From the NCBI RefSeq assembly GCF_965638725.1, contig NC_134971.1, positions 253,001 through 317,000 on the forward strand: a stretch of 64,000 bases of DNA, given 5' to 3'. Below the pieces are notes generated by a model, which saw nothing but the letters and a program-made list of their open reading frames with translations, did no database searches and was not told the DNA's origin. Both the position numbers and the translations under genes were made by a program. The stretch is from Aptenodytes patagonicus (Eukaryota; Chordata; Aves; Sphenisciformes; Spheniscidae). Below are positions 35,801 through 48,200 of the stretch, piece by piece (position 1 is the first letter of the stretch; every line of letters begins with the position of its first letter).

Positions 35801-36219
35801 CCGCAGGGCGCAGGCGGGCGGCCTCCGGCAGGTGGCCTCCGGCAGGTTAACGTTCACACCACTGGCACCACTTCACCCTTCCCCATCCTATCCCAGCCCG
35901 GGAGCGAGGCCCCGCCGCCTGGCCGGTTCCCAGAGGCAGCAGCAGCCCAGCTGGAAGACCTGCAGCTTCCCAAGGTGACCCGTGCACACCGGCCGCGGCG
36001 AGCCGGAGCCGAGCGCCTCTCCACTGAAAACCCCACCGCGGTCTGGGGGCGGCGGAGAGGGGAAGCGGCCCCGAATGCCCCGTGCAGCCCCGGGGCGTCC
36101 ACAGCGGCAGCCACTGGCCGGGTGCTCCCGTCCCCCCGCGAGTTTCCAGGAGGAGGAGAAGTGACATGGGGGAAGCTGCTTCTCAACCCTCAAGAAGAAA
36201 TCGAGAGCAACCCTCTGCA
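35770..36219 (-). promoter_or_regulatory. TTC36: TTC36 promoter / KMT2A-TTC36 intergenic gap
   Basis: About 450 bp separate the KMT2A polyadenylation site (about 36220) from the TTC36 ATG. The part up to about 36.15 kb is GC-rich. No other gene fits here. The exact TTC36 transcription start is not visible. Confidence 0.5.
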
Positions 36220-39200
36220 GCAATAAACTTGACATGTTTATTAATTAAACTATCACTTAAATAAAAAAAAGTGCATAGAAAATAAACATGTTTAAAAACT
36301 CCTTTGTTTTTTTTGTTTTTTACAACTATGTACACTTTTTTATTTTTACATTCAGTCTTTTGCAGAGCTTTCAGCATTTTTTAAACTATTAAAGTATTTC
36401 CTTCTTCCCTGTGACAGGGAATTAACACTGATGTACTTTAGACACGTTTCCTCTTTAAAAAAAAAAAACAAACCAAAACAAAAACAAACAAACAACCAGA
36501 AGCTTGGAAGAACACAAGAAAGAAAAGAAGAGATTTGTTATACATGATAAGTTGTCAAGAAATGTATCTCTAGAACATAACCTTGCCTTTGCAGAGCTTT
36601 TTTTTTTTTTTTTTTGCCTTTTTTTTTTTTGAAACAATTATTCACCTACCTGTATTTACTAAAGAGACTGTTAGGTTCAATAAAAGAAACACCACAAGTA
36701 TAGTTCTCGGTTGATAGACAAAGCTACTGTACCTCGTTAAAAAGATACCAGGAAAGCACGGAGCACATTTTTTTTTTTTTTTTCCCTATATGCAGGTGGT
36801 TCCCCAACATTCATAACCAAAACGAGAGGAAGAAAAGGAAGAAACCAAGTTGTACAAGTACTGACTGGTAACAAGGAGGGCCGGGAAAGGCCCGGCTGCC
36901 CGCTCCCGGTCCCCGGCAGCCCTCGCCCCGGGAGCTGCCGCCCGGCGGGGAACGCGCGGCGTGGCTTTCCCGGCCGTCGTTAGCAACTGTAACACAATCC
37001 TTATCTATAGTGTTAAGAGAATTAAAAGCCATGGACCGATACTGAACTAGGCTTCATTACACGGTGCATTACTATATTAGTTCCTATATATATCGTATTT
37101 ATAGTTATAAAAAAAACTCGCGAGTGTCGAGAGTGGACCAGTAGTATGGGTTCGAATGGCATGATTCTGCACAAAGACCGTCTCGCTGAAGAACCTGGTA
37201 TTGCTTTGAAATGAAAGAAAACCAGAAAGAAAAGAGACCCAGCCCTTTGCGATGACCCGCTTTTCCTTTAAAAAAACACCACCTCGGTTTGTACAAAGAA
37301 AAATAAACGCCCTAAGGTTCCTTTTTTTTTTCTTTTTTTCTTTTTTTTTTTTTTTTTTAGTATTTTCAGATGCCGTGATCTGCGTCAGTCCTTATAAAAT
37401 ATACATTCATACACGGAGGAGCTGCGCTGCGCTCACCGACAGCCCGGGCAGGACAGGGTCGAGGGGCAGGCAGGCGGCGGCGAGCCCACCCGCTCGCTGC
37501 CACGGCTTCTCCCTGCCCCGCCGCCGCTCGTCCCGAAGGGCCCGGGCTCGCCGCGAGGCGCAGCGCAGCTTCCCGGGGGTACAGACAGTTTCACTGGCCA
37601 CAGCGGCTCCCGCCGAGGCAGCCGCGACGGGTATAGCAGCAAAGCGGACAGCCAGCCGGACCCACGGGCTCGACCGGTCCTCGCGGGAGGAGAGGTGCCT
37701 GGCGCTCGGTTCTCGGGGGGGCTCCCACAGCACGCCCCCCCCCCCTCCCCCCCCCCGCCTCCTCCCCAGCTCTTCCCTACGCGGGGTGGGCTTTGGGCAG
37801 CGCTTCCCAGCCGGAGCCTCCTCCCGCAGCCAGGCAGAGGGAAGGGATCCACTTGCCGGGGAAGACGCTCCTCCTCCGCCACTGGGACGCGGCAGCAGCA
37901 TGGGCGAGAGAAAACACGGCGGAGCTGAGCTACTCGGATAAATTCACGGGCTTCGCCAAGGCGAGGGCTGTCCCCCAGCACTGCCGTCAGAAACAGGGAA
38001 GGAAAAGGACCGGGAGCAGCCGTGCCCGGGGACACGGGGCTGAGGTCCCCGGGCATGCGCTCTTCGGCCTCCTCAAGGTATGTGCGTTCCCAAACTGTCA
38101 GTGCATCAAATCATCTCAGTAACAAATGCAGCGTCAATCTGACTTTTCTTTCAACAGTTCTCACCAAATAATCATCACACAGTGCAATAACGAAAGGAAA
38201 CCGGCAGTTCCCGACCCTCCGAGCGCCCTATTTCAGTTCCCAGGTCAGAGGAAGAGGTCTCGGGGCCCGACGGGTGTGGATTCGGGGCGCCCCACTGCGA
38301 GTACTGGGGAGTCAGCAGGCACTCCCGTCCCTTTCTCACCAACTGCCGATGCCGTTTCAGAGCAGCCCTCCAACCCGCCGGCTCCCAGAACGGCTGCTGA
38401 CCTACCCACAGGGACAGCTTGGAAAAGCGAGGGCGCCTCCCACGTTCCCTTCTGCACGGAAAAACTCACCTGCCTTCAGGAGAGAGACTGCGGGATGAGG
38501 CGCGTGCCCCGGACCAGCCTCCCGGCAAAAGAGGTATCGAGGGTCAGGTCTCTCGCGTTTCTCCTCTTTAAATACACAGAGGATGCCAGCGCAGGGCGAG
38601 GCAGAATCACGCCTCCCGCCCGGGGCCACGGACAGTCCTTCAGACAGTCAAACTTCTCCTAAGCTGGGCAATTCTCCCTCCCGCCCCCATCTTGACAGGT
38701 AAATAAAGTTTAAGGTCCAGCCAAACCTCCTGGAAACAGTTACTGAAGTCAAAAAGGCAGAACAAGAGTAAAAAATAAAAATAAAGTGTACCCCCCCTCT
38801 CTGGAGAAAGGATCAGACTGTGTCCAGCCAGGTATTTCCTATAACCGTCCTATGAAAATAAAAAAATCATTAAAAAGAGATTCTCTTAAATTAGGATAAT
38901 ACCACTGTTTAAAAAGCCTCGTCATAAGTGCTTTCCCCTATGAAGTGCTTCTCATAGAAAAATATACAAAATATATTTACATTTATAAAACCTTAAATAC
39001 TAAACTGTAAACAGAACAGAGTAAAATCCAATGTTGTCATTTGTTAGGCTTGGGGCTTTTCACTTCCTTCTCCGTGTTGGTTTTGGAGGCGCGGAGCAGA
39101 CCCAAATGGGAGGAGGGTTTACGCTACTTTAACCGGGACGATAGTGTCTTTTGGTTCGCTTGAAACAAGCTCGGTTCCTCAGCCACAGCAATTTCGACCG

Positions 39201-42200
39201 CGCCAATCGCCAATTTACTTCCTATGCGTTTCTGGATGCTGCCTGGCGCAGACGAGGCTGGTTAGCGTTTGGCCTTGCCTTTGCAGAGAACCCGTGCTCC
39301 GTTTTGGTGCCTCTTCCCCTGCCTTTCGGGGAAGACGACGCGACTGCACCCGGAAGACGGACCGCGACAGGCGCCTGCCTACCGGATCGCTCCCCACCTG
39401 GCCCCAGGGCACTGCAGCGAGGCTGAGCAGAGCCGATCCCGTGGGAGCCTCCACGCAAGTCCTTCCTAGCTCCTGCTCTACAGCGGTAGGCAGCTAACCC
39501 TGGAGCCGGCTCTCACTCCCCTTCTCTCCCTAGAGACATCCGTCCCTCGGACCAGCTCCACGGCGGCAGAGACCGCCAGCTGGACGCGCCTTCAGCTCGC
39601 TGGGTAGAGGAGGAAGCCGGCTGCTGGGGACAGGTCCGGGGAAAGGACTACTTCCCACCTCCAAAGCCAGAGAGGGAGGGCGCTGCTGAGAGGAAGCCTT
39701 TGCTCGCAAAGATTTACAGCGCCGTAGCTGTTGGCACAAGCCCTCTCTCCGCCAAAGAATGCCAGGAATTCCCCTGCGCTCGGGCAGGGATTTTGGAGCG
39801 AAGCGCTAGCCAAGCCTTCTTCAGTCTAGCTGCGGGCTGCTCTGTTCCGCTCTCCCCGGTTCGGCCTTCCTAGATGAAACCAGACAAGCCAGACCCATGC
39901 AACGCACCAGGCCCCCCAGGCCACGCAGTACGCCGGCCGACCCACAACTAGTGTTTTGCAGACGCGTAGCACAAGGAACCACAGACACGCGCACAGTCCT
40001 CGGGGCAGCTGGCTGGCGGGGCGCAGTCTCTCTCCCTAGGAGGAAAGCTCACTCAAACACCGTGCTACCGAACTTCTGACACAGCCCTCGAACGAGGCGG
40101 AGGAGGAGAACGCCACGTTCAGCACTCTGAGCCAAGAGACAGAGAGGGACAGAGGGACAGGACCCGCGATCGCTCCCCCACGCTTGGGCCTGGGCTGACC
40201 TCCCCTCCCCTCTCCCGCTCGCTCACCAGCCCCACGCTGCGAAACAAATACCGGGGGCGGGGGGGAAATGAGAATAGCAAAAACATAATCACGCTGAGGA
40301 TCTTCTCCAGTCGCCCGTGTCTTTCACAAGGGTAAGTGTGCGCATGCGAGACATGAAGATGTGGACTCTGACAGAGAAACACAGCCGCCAGTCAGGTCCC
40401 TGAGCCCAGCCGATCCTCATTCCTGCCTCCGGCCTCCCCGTCCTGTCTGAACGGCCGGGGAGGGGTTCACTTGAAGCTTTGGTTCGCCCCAGGCCCTTCA
40501 GGGCTCACTTGCAGCTGACGGAAGTTCTAGTTTAAAAACTTCCTGCACTTCTTGGCGCCGCAGTTACAGGGCAGTTTGTTGCTGGCGTCTTCAATGGGGA
40601 ACTTGTAGTCGTACGTCAGCTCTTCCCCTCGGTAGATTTTGCGCATGGCGAAGATGACAATGTGTTTCTGGCCATCGATGTTGATGACCCGGGAGTAGCA
40701 GTTGGGCTCGCAGGAGTGATTGATGAAGCGGGCCGCGTTCCCGTGCATGGTGGCATCCACCACTTCAGAGTCGTCAATGCGGAACATGTAGCAACCGATC
40801 CCCTACGCACGGAGGACAGAAGGAGGGTTAGGTCAGGGAAGTGAAGACAGAGCCACCCTAGCAGACAACCTAGCTCATTACAGCAACCAAAAGTCAAGCC
40901 TTTAAGAGTATCTGCAACCTCTCTCCACTTGTCTTCGTAAGCTCGCGCTTGAATCATTTCATCCTCGCGCTCTTCGGATCTGCCACGCTAAGACTGGACC
41001 GAGACCCTTCCCAGCGCACAGGGGAAAACAAGAAGGGCCTCTAGAGCTCCAGCGAGAATGGAAATATCCTGAGAAGTCTGTAATCCCAATTCGTGATGTT
41101 CCAAACGCAGTCTTCGCATAAGCCTGTCCTACCTTCACAGCCACTTTCTAGTTCTCCCAAACTCTTTAAGAACTTCTACGAAAGCCCATAACTCACCTTA
41201 CTGTCGTAGTATTTCTCTCGTTTGTCAGTGAGGATGGAGCGAATGACATTGCCTGAATATTCGATCACCATCTCACCTGCATCGATGTTCCTTTTGCAGA
41301 ACAGACCCCGGCCATGGATGGGAGACCTAAAAAAGCGAAGCGAACATTTCAAACGATACAAGCGAAGCTCAGAAACATTAAGATTGCAAACGCTGCAGAA
41401 AACAGGTTATTTGTTACGAGGATCACTGCGGTATCGTTACTCCTCCATGACGTAACGCTAACAAGAACAACACTAGGTCTCTCCTGCCCGCTCCTGAGCA
41501 CATGCCTTAGCTATCACCAAGGTAAGCCAGCAAGGAATAAGCAGTCTGTGCTGAGGATAACTTTTCAAATACGTAACTTGGGCGGGGAGAAGGAGGAGGG
41601 AAAAACCCCAAACCTGCTTTTTCCCCTCAATTTCGCAGTCTCACTTCATAGAAAGTTTCCAGTTTTCACCTTCCTCTGTCCCAGAGGCAGCGGTACCAGA
41701 GCAAAACCGTACCTGTAGACGCCGACCGCCTCCTTGGAGGTCTTCTTCAAGTGTCGGAAGCGCATGGGCATTGGCAGATCCATACTAGTCGCCCTCCTAG
41801 AACAAAGAGACGCTGCTAAGCGATGACCTTTATTTGGGAGTCTGTGCCACGTAGGATCGGGATACTTTCCAAGATATAATAATTTAGACACTGTGACGCT
41901 GCAGCCCACTGAGAACACAATCAAAATTAATTCAGTGCTTTTATATATATGTAAAAGATCATTTCCTCCCTTTTCTGCCCAAATTCTCATCAGATTGTTT
42001 TACATTAGCAAGGAAAAGAAACATTCAAAGGAAGACTGGTCTGGTGGTCACCTTCGGCTGTCAGTTCTCTTGCTATTGTAGGAGTCTCCTCCATATTTGC
42101 TAGTGCTCGGTAGCTTTCAAGTTTTAAACAGCACCTCAAAGAACACAATGCGTAACTAAGCCCGATGATCAGCTCGTTTTAACAGCACGGCATTGTTTTC

Positions 42201-45200
42201 CCCTTTGAACCTTTAAACCCTGCTGCGTACCGGGCTGATTTCAGCTGTACTTCTTCCTCTTCCTCATCATTTGGGTTGTACTCTGGCGGCTGTCGGTGTT
42301 TAGAAGCCAAGAAATTAAACATATCAAATGCAGATTTCCTGCAATTTCAAGAGAGGAAAGGAAGTTTGTTTTACTGGCTAAATAAAATAAACACGTGGTT
42401 GCCACAACAGTTTGACGCGTTTACTGCTTTACGCCTTCTCCAGTCTGTCCTCTCTTAGAGCCTTCTACGCATCAGGGTAACACACAACAGTTTCCGAGAA
42501 CCGTGAATAAAAGCACCAGCCAGGGAAGCTTTGTTAAACAAAGCAACGGTCAACAAAGTGGCACAGAAAAATGTGCAGACTCGGAAGATGCAATATAACT
42601 GACCTACACGAGAAAGTTGCTAACGTTTCTTTTTAACCGAGAGCTTTAGCGCTGTAGAGATTTGTTCCTTGTGCCCTGCCACGGAGTTAGTTAATCGAGC
42701 AAATGGGCCGTTAACCTTAACAACGACAAAGCTCACACTTGCCTCAAGTGGACTTCAGCCCTAGCAGAGCCATGCGGATTCAGAGGAGGTTCGTTGGCCT
42801 CCTCTGGCTTATGAAATCTGAACTTGTAGTTGTGGCAGTGCTTTGCTCCGTACAGTTGCTCAATCAGGAACACGACAGTATCGTGGATAATCCCCAGCAT
42901 CCTCAAACCATTCACACCTGGAACAAGAAATGGAGCGCAACAAAAAACCCAACTGACAATGCAGACTTGGAGCAGGAGGATACAACAGCTTGTTACATAC
43001 AACGTTGGTGCGAGCCCGCAATTTTCACAGAAGCACCGTATCGGCTAGTTCATTCCCTGTAAGAGTTTGCAATCGTTTCATCAGGAAGAAATTATCCTCC
43101 ATAAAGCAGTTAGCAGCTGAACTGAAACTCTTAGGACTTTGAACCCTAAGACGCTCACAGAAAGATCGGTTTGCTCTCACCCGTTCAAAAGCGCAGTAGA
43201 AATGAGTTTGGCGCTGGATATTACCTGCAAAAGACAGCTGTTTCAGGCGGGCATTAGAACGGGCTTCTTGAACTTTGTCAGTCAGGGACTTCCAGGCATC
43301 TGCAGTCACACAAACAGAACACGAGAGAGTGAAAGAGTATCCGAGCGCTGGGCACTGAGGATTGCCAAAACAGGTGCCCTGCTATGCCTCTTATTTTGTC
43401 ACATCTTATCAGGTTTCCAGTGAAACAACATACCGTCGGTAGACTTCTATGTACGTGTGCAGTATGCTGTTTTCCAACAAAACGCTCGTATTTCAATAAG
43501 CTAATTGGAGAACATGAAGTTTGCATCCTTTCATGGGCCATAAACTAAGATCCTTGGACCCGATTGCTTCCATCCTCCCCAAAATTCACTTTGGCACAAA
43601 GGGAAGTAAGCGTCTTCAGCAATTGGTCTGGATGAAAAGTCTAGATACCCTACTGTCTGATCCGCACCGGCTATTTCTTGACAAAATATGGTTCAACACC
43701 ATCGGTCAATTGATAAAACAAAATGGGACAGTGATTAAAAGGAAAAACCACCACCAAAATTTTTCGATATAATCCAGACGTCGCTAGGAACTAGGATTGT
43801 TCTAGGGCCGTAAATCAAGAGGCTTTGTTTGTTTTTGGTTTTGTTTTTTTTAATCGATAAAAAAAAAGCAAGTAACAGATCCTCAGAAGTCATAATTTTA
43901 CTTCTAGAAGGAAAGCTAAAACCAGTACAACCAAAACCGCACAGTTCTCACCTTCAATGCTTTCTGCGCAGATCTGAAAACCATCATCGCTAGAGATCTC
44001 AAAAACCAAACCTTTCTTTGGCTTCTTCTCACCAAGACACTCTTTCCTCTTTTGTTCTTGCTGAAGCCAAAACATAAGTGGGGAGCTGAAAGTGCTCTCT
44101 TCTTCCTCGAGAGCTTTTGAGCCTAGAAAAGACAGAAGCCAGCATGAAGATGGAATTTGGGTAGAACGATGTTTTTTCCACTGGTTGGTCCACAACTGAA
44201 AACTACTTACTAACTTGCTTTTTGACCAGTAAATCCATCCAGGAAAAAAAATCTAGACAGTATTGTAGTAAGAGTGTGAAATCTCAAGTGCTGAAATTTC
44301 CACAAACTAAAAATAGAGACGTAACCATTTGTCCAGTATCTATTAATAGCAAACAAACCTCTCCTCCCTTCAAAGCAAGAACAACGTGACTATTAGCTCT
44401 GAGGTTTTTCCTGAGAGAACGAGACACAGAAATCTTCACACACCTTCAAGGTACTCATTTCCCAGTCCTGGAGAATCCCAGGACTCGGTGCTTTTGAAGA
44501 AGCGACATACCTGCATTTTCTTGCTCATTTGTTGAGTTCTGTGTTGGTTGAGATTCGGGGAGGACTGCCGTTTGCCTTGGGAGGGAAGGAAGTGAACACA
44601 AAGAAAAATATTTAACAACCTACCTCATTTCCTCACCAGCCCTGAACACTCACCTACAAAATCTGAGAACTAGACAGAGGTACAAGAACCTTCTTCCAGA
44701 TCGAATGTTCTAACATCAGTTCAGTTGGAAACAAACAAGTACAAAGATTCTACTCAGTAGCATTTATTTTTGAGGCATCTATCAGTCTGTGGGAAGCAGT
44801 CTAATTTAACAGTCTGTGACCTGTTCTTTGCATTAGCCCTACTCAGTAATAAGGCGTATGCTAACATACGATCAGCCAAAACTGTATGAGTAGTCTTGTT
44901 CTCAGCAAGCAGTAAGCTTCCCAGAGCTATATGCAACTTAACTTAAAAAATGGCTCCATACTGCAACTAAATGCGACCGCTCGTTCCAGACTGAAAGCTC
45001 CCAAGACATTTTAACTACCAAAGTAAGACCTCTCCCATTCTCTGGATAAATTTCCTTAAGCTCAAAGCGAGCAGAATCTGATGGGAAGGTCTGTTTGAAG
45101 CTTACCCTGCAGACTGGCCACATTGTTTCTGTGATGGCTGATCTACGCTTGCTGCATCCTGCGTATCTGCCTTCATAGCAGGAGTCCTGGAAAAAAAAGA

Positions 45201-48200
45201 TTTAGGAACATTCAAAATACCTGCCAAGCCATACGTGCCATAAACGAGACTGGAAAGCAGTAACAGAGCCACTGGGAGTGGCCACGAGCGATTGGGCAGT
45301 TCAGCAGAACTACAGAAGTAGTAACAACTGCTCCTAAGGTACGAGGAACCAGATCACACTTCCAGCATCGCATCAGAATCAAGGCCTGCACTTCAAGAGG
45401 AAGGAGGAGCATGAATCCGGGTGCAAGAGAAACATGCCTGAGCAACCATAAGCAATGAGCTCAGGAGTCAAGAGGTGCATGGCGGAATGCGGAAACAGCT
45501 ACAGAAAACATCTACAGACTAAAACAAATTGCCAAGCGTCAGCAACACAAAAAAGCTATTTTAAAAGGTTAAGCTGTCGAAAGAGTTTTGGATCAATGGT
45601 TTAAGAACCAGACCTATTACAAGACATCAAGATGATCAAGGAATTACGCAAGCGATGGGCAGTACTGCTCGGTTACCAAAAGCTGGATGTTACTGTCTTT
45701 TAGTATCAGCAATCGTTTTGGAGAGTTCTCTCAGGCAGCCAGGATTGAAAGTCAGCAGTGCAACATCTTTGGTGAAACGCGCAATCGTTGGCAGTGTGAT
45801 ACTAAGACACAGCTATGGACTACAGGGATAAAACTGTCTAGTTTTGCATGTAAAACAGACCGACAGCCCTTAGTCTCTCTACAGATCCATATTTCAAAGA
45901 GCCAATTCACATGTAATTTAAGGTCTGGAAAGTAATCCTCTACTGCGAGAGACAAGTGCACGCTCTGCTGTTCTGACAAAGTAGAGAGTGAGACTCTCCC
46001 TGTTGTCCCAGTTCCTCCCCAGCCCCTCCTGCCTGTAGGGACTGAAGAGGAGGGAAGAGGGACAGGAAGAATAAACCGCATGCTGGAGAGACGCTAAGCT
46101 CACAGAAACTGGCATGCGGTTTAAATTCTGTAATCGGAATGATCAAGGCAGCACCGTAACGGTGCGTCATTTCGGTGCCTTAGCACACTGCTGATAGTAC
46201 AATTAAAACTTCTAGAGCACTTACACACATTAACAACATGAAGGAATAGAACCCGTCACCCTTTTGAGTGCCATTTTCTCTACTGATCTCTCTCTAAAAC
46301 CCTCTTTAATTTGCCAGAGCTGTCAACGATGCATAAAGTCCTCATAACCCTGACCCCCAGAGTCTTAGTTTTTTTTCATCCTTCCCTTTCCAGAGGTAAA
46401 AGTTCTACTAACTCCTTCAGAGTTTTGCTTTCTGTTGGCAGCTGGGGTTTTTACCTCAGAAGTTATCATTCACAAGGAAAATTTGCTGTAAAACTAGTGC
46501 GAGATTCTTCCTTATGCTGTTACAAAACCTCAGGGACGAGCAAAATCAAACACTCCTCTTACCCTGTAGCCGAGACCTGGGGTACGGCAATGGCCCCTCT
46601 GTCGGGAACGTGTGCTTCAGAGGAACTGGTCCACATGTGAGAAGTTTTGTGCTTCTTTCCATTCCCTTTGTCTAACGACGGCTGAATGCGTTTGATTTTT
46701 GGCTTTGTTTTCGTGGGACCCAGCACGGAGCTACTTGCAGACTGCTGACCAGACGACGGGGAGCCTCCAGGAGATGCTGAACTGGCATGCATCACCGACG
46801 AGGAAGCCTTGTTTTGTTCAAGTCCGGTATTATTGGGAACATCAACCAGCTGCGGAAAGCTCGACAACTGCGTCGTCGCCGAAGCCGTGCCAAGGTCCAG
46901 CTGGGAGGAAGCAACCCCGGTTTTGCTGGCTAAGAGTTGTGTCATATGCTGGAGCTGGTAAGAGCCTTCTGGGTCAGTAGACGACGGAGCAACCGTCATG
47001 CCCATCGTCTGTGCTGAAGGCAGAACACATATGCTCGATGCAGCTGTCATTGCTGCCGTAGACGGAGTTTGGGATGCTCCCAGTTGCGAAAACATCCCAG
47101 AACTTGGCGGTAAAGTCACGTGCTGCTCCTGAAGACCAAGGCTTTGCTGACTAGCTTTGATCAGGAGGTTGCTTATCGAACCAAGGTCCCCTAATAATCC
47201 AGGGCTAGTTAACGTTACCGAACTTTGTCCCAAAACGTGACCAGGAACCGACCCACCGGTAGTGGGGGCTGCCGTGGCCTGCATGGATACGACGTTCAGC
47301 ACCGAGGAACTCGATGCTAGGCCTGATACAGGCCCCGCTGGGAGGTGACTGGCATCTGGCCCGATAACACTGGGAGACGTGCCGACTGCGGCAGTGGTCC
47401 CACCTTGGGGGAGCAAAGATGTTTGCTCAAAATACATGACCCCAGACTTGGACCTTTTGATAATATTGGGGACGGTTCTGTGGGATGTTGAATTCGCAAT
47501 AGTTCCCAAATCCAACGGGTGGTTGGAAATTTGGGAAGGAGCAAAATTAATTAAGGTCATGTTGGAGACCATATCAGGAGGAGCTATAGCAGAAGGGGTT
47601 CCAGAGGGAGCCAGCTTCTTATTCTTCCGTGACTGCAGACGAGATATGGGCCGTTTCTTGCCCAGGGCAGCAGCTGGTGTAGAAGCGGTGGTACCAAGGT
47701 CTGTCCTCTGACTAGCTTCAGACACTAAGAGCTGAGGATCAGGGGGCGGCTGCACACCGATCAGAAGACCTGGCGAAGGACTGCTGATGTTTGGTGGGAA
47801 GCCAGTCTGAGTGGCTGTGGGGAAGGGATGCATATGCTGGTGATGGGACATGGGCAGCAGCCCCTTGCTCGTGGGAGGGAATAACGACTGAGATGAGGGC
47901 AAGCTCGGATTTAATCCCGTGGCCAGCGTAAGCCCGCTCCCCATGGGCCCCAGCACCGAAGCGTTGGTCTCCATCACGCTCTGCGCAGAACTAACGGAAG
48001 GCGTTAACTGTATCTTTTGAGTCACGCCGTTGGGAAGAGTTTGGAGGACATACAGTGGCTGCATGTTTTGATTGACTACCAGAAGTTTTTCTGCGGCTGG
48101 CTTGAGGTGGGGCGGCGTTGTCTGCACCGCAGCGTTGGAGATCTGCGAGGGGCCGGGACTGTCTGTGGAGTTTGGCACGTACTTCTGGCTCTGGAGGGGG

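Larger units (their letters stand above)
36220..40526 (-). other. KMT2A: KMT2A 3'UTR
   Basis: About 4.3 kb from the TAG to the distal polyadenylation signal, similar to the long mammalian 3'UTR. It contains T-rich plus-strand runs (36599-36630, 36769-36783 and 37321-37360; A-rich in the RNA), a CpG-rich block at about 37.43-38.05 kb with a C-run (37735-37756), and an AU-rich block near 38.85-39.02 kb holding a Pumilio consensus UGUAAAUA (38981-38974). No competing AATAAA was noticed on the minus strand between the stop codon and about 36.34 kb. Confidence 0.75.

Noticed and set aside
37252-37941. 229-codon plus-strand open frame in the KMT2A 3'UTR
   Set aside because: Phe-rich then Arg/Ser/Pro-rich translation of a poly-T run and CpG block, not a protein family. 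Transcription on this strand is unproven.
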